Positions 21,546 through 31,077 of a stretch of DNA of 64,000 nucleotides are shown here, in pieces. The stretch spans positions 248,001 to 312,000 of the forward strand of contig BLAL01000043.1 of assembly GCA_015698045.1 (NCBI GenBank). The letters are read 5' to 3'. Numbering within the stretch: the first letter of the stretch is position 1; every line of letters begins with the position of its first letter. The notes beneath the pieces are model-generated. The model was not told where the DNA came from, ran no database searches, and saw only the letters and a program-made list of their open reading frames with translations. The translations under genes were made by a program, and so were the position numbers. This DNA is from Rhizophagus clarus (lineage: Eukaryota; Glomeromycota; Glomeromycetes; Glomerales; Glomeraceae).

Positions 21546-23672
21546 TTAATTAGAACCAGCTTTATCAGCTGAGTGCGAGGAAGATGAAGAGGAAGCAATG
21601 GATCCAATAAAACCGCTAATAGAGTTAGCAAGCATATCCAATTTGTTTTCAATAGCTGAATGCTTCGCATTAATGGCTTGAATTTCGTCGTGAGTTTGGG
21701 TGGAGGGGGGAGCCATATGGGAAGTAGAAGACAACGAGGAAATATCAGGGATATCAACAGGAGCGGAGATGGGAGCTCTAACTGGTCGCGAAGAAATGAA
21801 ACCAGGAGATAAGGGATTGAGAGTCGTTTGTAAGGGCGAAACAGCGGGTTGAGGAGAGACCGGCTTAACAGCAGGAGCAGGTATAGCCGGTGCGTCTATG
21901 AGCATCTCAGAAGTCTGATTAGCAGATGGGATGTCAGGCGGGGGCAGCAAACCAAGGTGTTGCTCAATACGACTCATACGTCTATCGTTGAGCTCTAAGG
22001 CTGTGATACGATCCCGAACGTCAGCCATGTCTTGTTGGAGAGATTTCAGCAAGGATAAAATATTAGCGGCCTCGTGAGGAGACATAGTAGTAGCTTGATT
22101 GGGTGATGAGAGAGGAGGGGGAGAACGTACGACCGTAGAAAAGGATACTGAACGGTCACGTTTATCGTTAGATTTAGAGCGATCCTGACGAGGATTGTTA
22201 TTAAGGTGGGTGTTAGCCAAGGGTTTTTGTGGTTGGGAGGATTGAGAGTTACCAGGACCTTTTGAGCGCGAGCGCGAACGAGAACCGGAGCGTGAACGCT
22301 CTTTAGTTCTGGTAGGTTGGTTAATATTAAAACGTTCTTTAAGCGCAGCCACCGGGTTCCTGCCCCTAGAACGACCACGATCTTGGCGGCTGGGGCACTG
22401 AGAGGGGGCACAACCTAATTTACCACATCTGTGGCAAAGCTTATTGGTATCGTTAGGGAAGGTCCATTGTAAAGTCTGGCCTCGGAAACCAATGATTTGT
22501 TCCATAGCGGCATCCATGGTTTCTTGAGAATTGAATGTGACATAAGCCCAACGTTTGGGTTTATAGGAATTCAGGGAAAGTGGAACGTTGACGGCCTTAG
22601 CACCAAGATCTCTTGTGAGGGGAGCCAGGTCGATATCCTTGGTGTTAGGAGGTAATTGCGTGAGCGTAGCAACAAAAGCTCGGCGGGAGGATTTCTGATC
22701 GACCGTGTAATGACACGGAGTCACCCGGAGGCAGGTGGAGAAGCAGTAAACGGCCCATTGGGTGGCAAAGCGATTGATAGAAAGGGCAGAATCATAGACA
22801 ATTCTGGCTTGTTGCACTTTAGCATTCTTCCTGGAGTAAACTCGACAGGATTGAATGTTACCGAATTTCTTGAAATAGGACATGATATTGTCTTTAGTTA
22901 AGAAGAAAGGAATATCAGTAACTTGGATGGCTCGGAGGTCCTCATCACTCCGGAGCTGCTTGGGATCGTGGGCATGAAATACAAGATCCGGGAACTGTTG
23001 GTGAGCAGCACCCACGCAGGCATCACGGGCCTCCTTGGATTGGAAATGAATAACGAGGCGTTTGGCATCACCAGAACCAGTCATTCTAGCTTTACCAGTG
23101 TACGATTCGTACATTTCTAAAAAGGTATTGTTGACGGCATCAATCAAGGCCTTATTGGTAGTGAAGTTCTTTAAGGTTTCAGGGGCTGAGTTGGGGGCAG
23201 CCGCAGCTTGAAAATCATTTCTGTCGATGGAGAAGGTAGGAGATTGAACAGGGAATTGATCAGCCGGAGGATCAATTTCAGTAGCCTTATCAGGCGACGC
23301 GTTAAGGGGGGATGCAGGAGTCGTTGTTCTAGCATGCATGGACGCGTTGAGTCCATCAGACGCGTTATCGTTAGGCGCAGAAAGAGCCGCAGCCATATTC
23401 GGGTGGGAGGAGGGAGAAGTAGAAGCAGTATTGTTTTCTTGAGGGGAAGAAGTAAGAACTTCAACACCAGCGTCAGCCGCTGTGTCGGTGACGATATCTT
23501 CATCCATAGCTTGTTCGGAGATGGTTCGAGAGCGTTTTTGTTGGACAGTGTTCTCACCGTCAGAACCAGAGTTATCAGAGTTATTATTATTGTTTCTTCG
23601 TTCTTGGCGGCTGGCCTTCCTACTATTAGGATTAAAGGAGCCGCGACCTCGTCTAGCAACGTTATTAGGCAT
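21546..23672 (-). CDS. LINE ORF1 protein with RRM-like modules and zinc knuckle
   Basis: This 708-residue intact frame is the first ORF of unit D and probably the RNA-binding protein of the retrotransposon particle. The N-terminus (1-~170) is basic, then Ser/Asn/Ala-rich and disordered-looking. Residues ~245-300 (IQVTDIPFFLTKDNIMSYF) and ~335-395 (KRWAYVTFNSQETMDAAM) look like two RRM folds. A knuckle near 413-426 reads CHRCGKLGCAPSQC, that is CX2CX4CX4C, with Cys where the classic CCHC knuckle has His. An SR-type basic stretch (SRSGSRSRSRSK) follows, then a short possible coiled coil (DMADVRDRITALELNDRRM) and a Ser/Pro-rich tail. RRM-bearing ORF1 proteins are known in other LINE groups; the exact assignment here is by inspection only. 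Confidence 0.9.
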   Translation of the reverse strand: MPNNVARRGRGSFNPNSRKASRQERRNNNNNSDNSGSDGENTVQQKRSRTISEQAMDEDIVTDTAADAGVEVLTSSPQENNTASTSPSSHPNMAAALSAPNDNASDGLNASMHARTTTPASPLNASPDKATEIDPPADQFPVQSPTFSIDRNDFQAAAAPNSAPETLKNFTTNKALIDAVNNTFLEMYESYTGKARMTGSGDAKRLVIHFQSKEARDACVGAAHQQFPDLVFHAHDPKQLRSDEDLRAIQVTDIPFFLTKDNIMSYFKKFGNIQSCRVYSRKNAKVQQARIVYDSALSINRFATQWAVYCFSTCLRVTPCHYTVDQKSSRRAFVATLTQLPPNTKDIDLAPLTRDLGAKAVNVPLSLNSYKPKRWAYVTFNSQETMDAAMEQIIGFRGQTLQWTFPNDTNKLCHRCGKLGCAPSQCPSRQDRGRSRGRNPVAALKERFNINQPTRTKERSRSGSRSRSRSKGPGNSQSSQPQKPLANTHLNNNPRQDRSKSNDKRDRSVSFSTVVRSPPPLSSPNQATTMSPHEAANILSLLKSLQQDMADVRDRITALELNDRRMSRIEQHLGLLPPPDIPSANQTSEMLIDAPAIPAPAVKPVSPQPAVSPLQTTLNPLSPGFISSRPVRAPISAPVDIPDISSLSSTSHMAPPSTQTHDEIQAINAKHSAIENKLDMLANSISGFIGSIASSSSSSHSADKAGSN

Positions 23673-23775
23673 ATTCGAGGACTTTTGGATAGGGAAAACT
23701 ATAAGTTTTTATGAAAAAGTGTTAGCTAAAAAAATGGACAGAGTGATCAGCGGAAAAAGGAGCGCAGATCGTTCA

Positions 23776-23789
23776 GAATTTAAATTCAA
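23776..23789. repeat. LINE target 14-mer, copy 5 (right edge of array)
   Basis: GAATTTAAATTCAA next to the 5' end of unit D, followed by the remaining 27 nt of the host intron (23790-23816). Confidence 0.92.
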
Positions 23790-24383
23790 ATTAACCAATC
23801 CATTTAATTGAATCAGAATAAATAGAATATTTCGTATGAGGGTTTCTGGGCAACAGTGCAGCCAAAAGTGGAGGAACCTCGTCAGGGATTACCATGTAAG
23901 TAAATAAATAAAATTACATTTATATAAATTAAATGTATTTATCGAATATTCAAATTGATTTTGATATTTAGAACTATGTCCTTTATCGTAATGGAAACCC
24001 TGATGGCAACTGTAAATGCGTACTGGCCAAAAGATATTATCATGAATTTAGAACGAAATTTTGGGAGAGGCCGGGTAATTATACTATAATAAAATTTATA
24101 ATTAATATTTACGTTTATGTTTTAAATTTGATAAATTTGATCAATTTTAGTCACGCATGATGATCGTAGAAGAAGGAGAAACTTACCTACGTATCATAGA
24201 AGATAATTATTTTTATTTTTTTATTTATTAAGTAAGTAGTTAGGCCCAGTCCGTACCAAATATTGGCTGGAGACTCACGTTTTTTTTGGACTGTGACTGA
24301 TACTGATGTTTACGCCATACAGCCTGGATACTATTTTATAAAATAGTAGCGAACAAGTATCAAATGTGTATTTTTTTATTAAG

Positions 24384-27157
24384 TTATCCCTTAAATCGTA
24401 GAACCTCGCAGGCAAATTTGCCTGCAATTTTACCCAAATTTTAGCTTTCATCTATTTTTAGAAATATTAATGCTACCTTAATAAAAATTTTTTTTCAAAT
24501 CGTTTGAATTATATATCACGTGATTATGATTATCATTTTCTAGTTTACATATTAGAACATTTAATTAATCACTGATCAAAGTTTGCACTTTTCATTAATA
24601 GCCGTTTTTTAAAAAATTTTGCATATATTTTTGGTGAACTCATTGGAGTTTGGTTATAACCTGTCAAACCTTAATAATAAAATGCAGAGTAGTTTATGAG
24701 AAATAATTTTTATTATTTGAATTTTTAAGATTTAAAAATAAGATTTTAAAATTACATAATAGCTTAAAAAAAAGAATAATTTTTGTAAAATTCATAAAAA
24801 AAGTGCAATGTAAATGTTATAAAAATTAACTAATTTTAAATAAAAAAAATAAAAACAAAACTTTATTTTTAGTCATCATCTTCCCTATATGTATAAAAAT
24901 CTTTAAAACAATTACTTTTTTTCTTATTACAACATAAGGCTAAATCACATTTTATGCAATATAATTGTGATTGAAGCGGATTTTTTGCTGCTTTTTCTTG
25001 ATTTTTTTTTACTAAATATTTACACCATGCACAACTACTTCTTGTTTCTCTCCATTCAGGATAATGACCTTCTGGAAATAATCTTATTATAGGAAGCTCA
25101 TATTTTGTTGTAACATATTGCTGCTTTTTAGTAGAATCAACGTAAATAAACTTAAATTGATTTGTTAATTCATCAACTTGGTTTCGTGTATGTGGTTTTT
25201 TTTTACTTTCTTTTAAACTTTCTTCAATTAAATCCCATACTATTTGTAATCTAAAATCCTTATGATTAATATTTGTATTAACTTTTTTTAATATTAAATA
25301 TGAATTAACTAATGCAGTATCTAAAAGCCAAAAAAACAGTAGCATCCATGTTCTTCGTACTGGTAGCTAAGTTCCATAATACCCTCGTAATTGATCGGCA
25401 ATATCTACTCCACCCATGAAGTGGTTATAATCATCAATTATAACAGGAATTGGTAAAGTTTTTTTTACTTAAAGTTCCAAAAATTGCTTGAACTTTAGCT
25501 GCATTTGTACTTGTCTCTCGTGATCAATGTCATACTCTTTCTATCTGATTTTCATTTTCATTATTAATCTGATGAATAGTAGAAAGCATCGTCACTGGGC
25601 CATTGTCCATCCACAAAATGGCTAATACATTGTCAACAACCACCCCAGAAAGTGTGTCTCAATCTAGTTTTTTATTTACTTTAAGAACCTTTAGAAAATT
25701 AGCACTATTTGTACGAACAGTTCCACATGCTTCTATTTTTTTTCACGCAAGTATTTGAAAAGTTTGATACTAGAAAAATAATTATCCATATAGATATTGA
25801 ATGATTTATCTTCTATTGGTAATTGAGATGTAAGATGATATACTTCATTTCCTACTTTACTTAAATCTGATACTTGCTGGATTTCTGAGTGGGTTTGAAT
25901 TCTGGAGGTAAAAATAAAAGTATATGTATAGCCAGCATCACAAAAAGAAAAAATCTTGTAACCTTCTGGAGTAGGTTTATTTTTAATTCTTACAGTATGA
26001 GCGCTTCTTCTAGAAAATCTTGCAATCATTTCATCAATAGAAACGTTTGAAGATGGTATACAAATTGTTTTGGAAACTGTTCAGATATGAGTTGCTAAAG
26101 GATCTACCTTTGAATACCAAAACTCAGGTGGAATAGTACAATCTGAAATATGCATGAAACGTTTAATCTAAATATATCAATAAACAGTTTTAATAAAATT
26201 TAATTAATTTAATAAAAATATTAAATTAAATAATAAAATTAAAATACCTGTTCAAAACGAATTAAAGACATAAAAGTAGTAATTTTATACTCAGGAAATT
26301 TACTATCCTTATTCCAATAATCTCGGATACTAGGTAATTTAAAAACACCAGCATATATTAATATTGCTAACCAAATTTTAAATTCTTTCGTTGTTAATTC
26401 TTTCCAATCACACCCTTCTCCTGCATTCTTTACATATGCATATTTATTTGTATTTTTAACAATTATTTCTATTTGTTCAAAAGAAAAAAAAAGAGAAAAT
26501 ATAGAATAAGGTGATAGTGAAAGGAGGAAATCTCTAGATAAATTTATTTTAAATTCATGTAAAGGTCTAACATGTTGAAAAGCATTAAAAAAAGGTGGAG
26601 GTGAAAGTTGTGCAATTTGTTCACCATTATTATTATCTCTTTTACTATTATTATTTCTACCTCCACCTCTACCTCTACCTCTACCTCTTCCTCGACCTCT
26701 TCCTTTACTTCTATTACTACCTCTGCCTTGGATATTCTCTTCATGAATTTCTTCAAAATTATCAAAATTTTTGATATCGTCATCATTTTCATCAGTAATA
26801 TTGTGAATATTTCTTGCAAAATCAACAACAAACAAATCTTGCTCATCATATTCAATAGTATCCATGGTAAAAATAAAAAAAAATAAGTAAATATAACGTT
26901 AGGAATAAAAAAAAATGTAAAACTCCAAAAACTCCAAAATTCTGAGGTTTTGATTAGCATTTTTACAAATTAATTTCCAGTTTAATTTTTGCCAAACAGC
27001 CAAGATTTTTAACTATATATTTAATGGCCATATGTTGATCAATAATGTGGTAAAATTTTATAAAATTCTGGCTTTTATTAAAAAAGTTTTATATAGCTGA
27101 TGTTACTTTTTTTTTAAATTGCAGGCAAATTTGCCTGCATTACCGTTTAAGGGATAA
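24384..27157 (-). mobile_element. piggyBac transposon, decayed
   Basis: The ends are inverted copies: TTATCCCTTAAA at 24384-24395 and its complement at 27146-27157. Slightly inside each end stands the 18-bp perfect palindrome GCAGGCAAATTTGCCTGC (24408-24425 and 27121-27138). The internal gene is a piggyBac transposase on the minus strand. A canonical flanking TTAA is not present; the outermost four bases read TTAT and ATAA and may be either altered TTAA duplications or part of the repeat. Confidence 0.88.
24869..26865 (-). pseudogene. piggyBac transposase, interrupted
   Basis: The start ATG is at 26865, followed by an acidic stretch and an RG-rich tract (GRGRGRGRGRGG). The DDE_Tnp_1_7-type core is readable: WLAILIYAGVFKLPSIRDYW, then after a short intron (donor near 26248, acceptor near 26168) IKRFMHISD, SIDEMIARFSRRSAHTVRIK (first Asp), FNIYMDNYFSSIKLF (second Asp) and HFMGGVDIADQLRGYY (third Asp). 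The C-terminal cysteine-rich finger (SCAWCKYL...YCIKCDLALCC) ends at 24869. Several stops interrupt the part between 26085 and 25350, including TGA after PLATHI, so the protein is not made intact. Confidence 0.88.
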
Positions 27158-27341
27158 TAAAAATTAGAATTTACTTTAATTTTTAACATAAATAATAAAA
27201 AATTCGTAAATAAAAATAAATTTGCTTTCCCAAACTTAAAAGAAAAGAAAAGAAAAGATGTTTATATTATTTTTGATTATTTAATAGTATCACATGCCCT
27301 TGTATACGTTCTACTGCATACGCAGCTTTAACGATCGAATA

Positions 27342-27740
27342 GTAATATTACGCAAGTTTACAATCTCATAAATTTTTGAAATATTTAACCGTAATATTAC
27401 GCAGGTTTACAGTCTCATAAATTTTCAAAATATTTCAACTGTAATATTACGCAGGTTTACAGTCTCGTAAATTTTCAAAATATTTTAACTGTAATATTAC
27501 GCAGATTTACAGTCTCATAAATTTTTGAAATATTTTAACCGTAATATTATGCAGGTTTACAGTTTCGTAAATTTGCAAAATATTTTGATCGTAATATTGC
27601 GTAAATCTTACGATATTGAAAACTTGCGTAATATTTTGACCATAATATCGTATAAATCTTACGAAATTGTAAACTTATGTAATATTTTGAAATTTTTTGA
27701 AATATTATGCCATAAACTTTTGTAAACTTACAAAATCGTA
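27342..27740. repeat. 50-bp tandem repeat, about 7-8 units
   Basis: Units begin GTAATATTACGCAGGTTTAC and continue with an AT-rich AGTCTCATAAATTTT-like part; the first five have a period of 49-50 bp and are very similar, later ones toward 27740 are degenerate. There are no unique spacers, so this is a minisatellite and not a CRISPR array. Confidence 0.85.
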
Positions 27741-28431
27741 AACTTACGCAATTTTTCGTCCTATAAAATTTTCTGATGTATATAATCTTTCAGATAATAT
27801 GACAGATGACTCCTTTTTTTCAAATAGATGTTCTTATCAATTTTTATTGAATAGTAGTATAAAATCTTTTAAAATAATTAAAAAAGTTAATAAATCTTAT
27901 AAGATGATATTTGATACATGGGATCATGTTTTCATTTGAATTAATAATTCTTAACTTTAAAACAACAAACGAATCTTCTGGTATTATTATTCCATTCTTA
28001 ATTTCAGAAATTTTTGTAAATCTGCTCAAATTAGCAATGAATAAGTCTCTTTTAAAGGTATTTCATGAGTCTAATTTTTCTTCTTCAAGTATTAATACTA
28101 ATAATCATAATAGCAATTAAAATAAAATCTTTAAAGCTAGTCACTTTATTAAAAAGATCAATTATCAAAGAACTGGCCAGTTCTCTAAGCTAGATGTAAA
28201 ACATTTAATAGTTAAACTGAAGGTATTACTGGAATATTATATTTAGTTTAGTTAATCAGATCAATAATCTGTTACTAACTTCTTGTCATACTTTTGCATT
28301 CATTTTATATAATATTTTTATTTTATTAGATTGTAGAATTTTTTTTTGTTTCTTTATACCTTAAATAATTTTATAACTAGACTTCTCTCATATTAAAGAA
28401 AATGGGCTAGAGATATAGTAGTTATAAGACA
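27741..28431. other. No supported gene
   Basis: AT-rich DNA with short, low-complexity open frames on both strands (for example 27911-28120 plus) that have no recognisable domain. It could hold a decayed gene, but nothing can be named. Confidence 0.4.
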
Positions 28432-28433
28432 TA

Positions 28434-29124
28434 CAGTGGATGCCAAAATAAACACATTAACTTTAAATTAAAATTACAATACAAATTATCAATATTAATA
28501 TAATAATATTAAATTTATTTTAAAGTTAAGACCTAAAACAATATTTTAAAAACATTTATTTATTTAATTAATAATATAATTTTATAAAAATCACTTGATT
28601 TGTAAAAAAGTAAAATTTCAACTTTTTCACTAAAGCAGATATAGCAAAATAAATGCCAAAATTCAATTCCTTGAGTAATAATTAGCTTAGATTCCAAAAA
28701 TCTTGAAGATTGGATCACTAGTTATTAAAAAATTAAATTTTTAAATTAGTAATTTTAGTGATTTACATGATTTTTACTATAAAAGGTTATGATTTTCATA
28801 ATTTTTTATAATGTTTAAATTTAATTTTTTTAATAACCAGTGATCCAATCTTCAAGATTTTTGAAATCTAAGCTAATTATTACTCAAGGAATTGAATTTT
28901 GGCATTTATTTTGCTGTATCTGCTTTAGTGAAAAAGTTGAAATTTTACTTTTTTACAAATTAAATGATTTTTATAAAATTATACTATTAATTAAATAAAT
29001 AAATATTTTTAAAATATTGTTTTAGGTCTTAACTTTAAAATAAATATAATGTTATTATATTAATATTAATAATTTGTATTGTAATTTTAATTTAAAGTTG
29101 GTGTGTTTATTTTGACACTCACTG
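28434..29124. mobile_element. Foldback MITE with ~300-bp arms, Tc1/mariner-type ends
   Basis: The left end reads CAGTGGATGCCAAAATAAAC and the right end, on the other strand, CAGTGAGTGTCAAAATAAAC. TA dinucleotides flank both sides (28432-28433, 29125-29126). The inverted similarity continues for about 300 nt on each arm, leaving a loop of under 100 nt around 28735-28820. No coding sequence is present. TA targets and CAGTG ends suggest mobilisation by a Tc1/mariner-superfamily transposase. Confidence 0.88.
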
Positions 29125-29126
29125 TA

Positions 29127-29759
29127 TCTGTAGAAACAGATGAGCTTTATCATTTATAATATTTTATATTTTTATCAATCTTTATTGTAATAAATAAATA
29201 TGTCTTTTAACTATAAAAAAAAATAATTTCAACTATAATAATATCAACTACTCTCTTCCTTGGTATATAACTCCTCTTTCTTTTTCTAAAAACAAAAAGT
29301 TCAAGAAGTTTGATTTTAATTTTTTTAAAAAGGTTACAATTTTTCATTCTAACAAAAAATGTTCAACTAATTTCAAACTTAATAAGAACTTGACAAAAAC
29401 TTCAAAAATAAGTTAAATAACAAAAATACTAAAAAGTTTTTGAATAAAAAATCTGATGATAAAATGGATATTATCAAATTGTTATTAATTCTAATTTCTA
29501 AATTTTAGTTGTTTTAGCATTTTCTTTTTATATATAGGCTGTTTGAGTAATATTATTAAGCAACTTATTATATGAAAGGTTTAGGATATTTAAGTATTAT
29601 TACTTTAGATAAGAATTAATACGTTGTTATTAATATCTTACAGGGTCTGGTTTTAGAACTATATTTTTGATCTTTGTATTTTCTTCAGTTAGTAACCCTT
29701 ATCCTCTTACCCGTATCTGATCATATTTTATTAGTTAAAACAATATATAATAATATATA
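29127..29759. other. No supported gene
   Basis: AT-rich spacer between two MITEs. A stretch at 29210-29500 has lower A/T monotony and could be an old coding remnant, but it has frequent stops and no recognisable motif. Confidence 0.35.
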
Positions 29760-29761
29760 TA

Positions 29762-30235
29762 CAGTCAGACCTCCATATAATCATCAAGTTGATTATACCC
29801 TTAACTGATGATTGTATAAAGATATGATTGTATATATAGTATATAATGTTTTTTATCAGAAATCAAAAATAAAAATTATTAAATTATCTTAGTTTTGGCT
29901 TAAATTATAAATTATAAACATAAATTGCATATTTTTAAGCGATAGCTATTTTATAAAAAATAATTTTAAAAATTTCTTAAAATCTATATTCTAAAAAAGG
30001 AAATTTGTTTATAATTCTAGCTGAAATTATGATCTAACTAAAATTATAGTAACTATAGAAAGATTTAATTACTAATAAAAATAATATGTATGTTGCAAAT
30101 CATGTAGTAATAGTGATTATAATCAAATTATGATTATAAAGAGGTAAATTAATTAAGTAAAAGTTAGTTTCACAAAATTAGGTTTTTATGTAAAGATGTA
30201 ACTATATAGGGTATGATTGTATGAAGATCTGACTG
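29762..30235. mobile_element. Tc1/mariner-type MITE, 474 bp
   Basis: The left end CAGTCAGACCTCCATATAAT and the right end, on the other strand, CAGTCAGATCTTCATACAAT form an inverted repeat of about 25 bp, flanked by TA on both sides (29760-29761 and 30236-30237). There is no coding capacity. Confidence 0.85.
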
Positions 30236-30429
30236 TAATTATATTTATATAATTAATTTGTGATTTAGTAATCCAATTTTTATGAATTTTTTTTATTTTA
30301 TAGCTTTTAATAAGCTTTACAAAACAATAAAAAAATTTAGTTAGATTAAACTATTAGATAGCAAAATAATTGCAAAAACTATTTTTTTTTTTTTTAAAGT
30401 GATAAAAATTAAAGATGTTAGCTGTAATT

Positions 30430-30600
30430 GATTAGATAATGCCGTAATATTACAACATATGGCATTACAGTTATGACACTTTTTGTAATACCATAATTAG
30501 GCTATAATGTCATAATTGGGTTGTAATATTGTAATTAGGCTGTAATGCCTTAATGCTGCCTAAGGTTGCCTGTCAAAAGTCATTTGGCCCAATGCTGAAA
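30430..30600. repeat. Repeats of a TGTAATATTGTAATTA motif left of the two-gene transposon
   Basis: Several near-copies of GTAATATTGTAATTAGGC and GTAATGCCATAATT occur here. An inverted copy lies at 34515-34580, on the other side of the two-gene transposon. The transposon may therefore have landed in an older inverted-repeat element. Confidence 0.45.
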
Positions 30601-31077
30601 GTTAAAACTCCCTACATAGTGCCGCAGCATAGTTTTGGTATATATAATATTAGTGTGATAACATTTTTTAATTCATATTAATAAAAAAAAATGTTAAAAA
30701 TGGTTGTTTTTTTAATTCGTATTAGTAATAATAAAATGATTAATTAATATTTTTTTAAATACATATTATCGCCGTTTTCGAATTAGTGTGATCGGCACTA
30801 AATTTGCTAATTAAATAAAAAATTGACTTCGGGACTACAAAAAAAAACTAACATGTGCACATATATAATAATAAATATTATTTGATTAACATCATGCTAA
30901 GCCACTGTTGTATCACCTTTTTCATAATTTAGTTATCATAGTCGCGTTTTTTCGTTAGTAGCTTATAGACTGGTAAGTAAACGATTCCTAACTAATTCCA
31001 AAGATTCCATAAATTCCGAATAATTACAAATGTAGTCTGTAATAAACAGTCTTTTATTTTTATAGGTAAACTCAAGT

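Larger units (their letters stand above)
15604..23775 (-). mobile_element. LINE unit D: full length, nearly intact
   Basis: About 8.2 kb: 5' leader of roughly 103 nt, ORF1 (708 aa), a 49-nt spacer, ORF2 (1850 aa open, originally about 1878) and a 3' UTR of about 260 nt with no poly(A). The two-ORF layout with an EEP endonuclease, RT and RNase H fits LINEs of the I/Tad/L1-like groups; the clade is not assigned here. The only clear lesion is a nonsense codon 28 codons before the end of ORF2. Orientation is antisense to the SANT-like gene it sits in. Confidence 0.95.
4005..24206 (+). pseudogene. Myb/SANT (trihelix-like) gene split by a LINE array in intron 1
   Basis: Four exons can be joined on the plus strand: 4005-4161, 23817-23894, 23972-24074 and 24151-24206, each intron GT...AG. 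Exon 1 holds the first helix (NWAMMDELVDIH) and ends in the WDSIANR region. Exon 2 gives INRIFRMRVSGQQCSQKW and WRNLVRDYH, exon 3 NYVLYRNGNPDG, KRYYHEF and FWERP, and exon 4 ends VTHDDRRRRR...YHRR-stop. Removing the LINE units leaves a 77-nt intron, a normal size here. Exon 1 is damaged: TAG before NWAMM, TGA after DELVDIH (CGA to TGA decay would explain it), and one missing T in the run before the expected TGG of WDSIANR. A second family member lies at 41219-41762 with introns at the same positions and phases. DNA binding is the expected role of the domain; the target is unknown. Confidence 0.75.

Noticed and set aside
26608..26886. Ser/Thr-repeat frame on the plus strand
   Set aside because: Antisense of the RG-rich tract of the piggyBac transposase.
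27342..27740. Possible CRISPR array
   Set aside because: Repeats are directly contiguous with no unique spacers, and the genome is eukaryotic.
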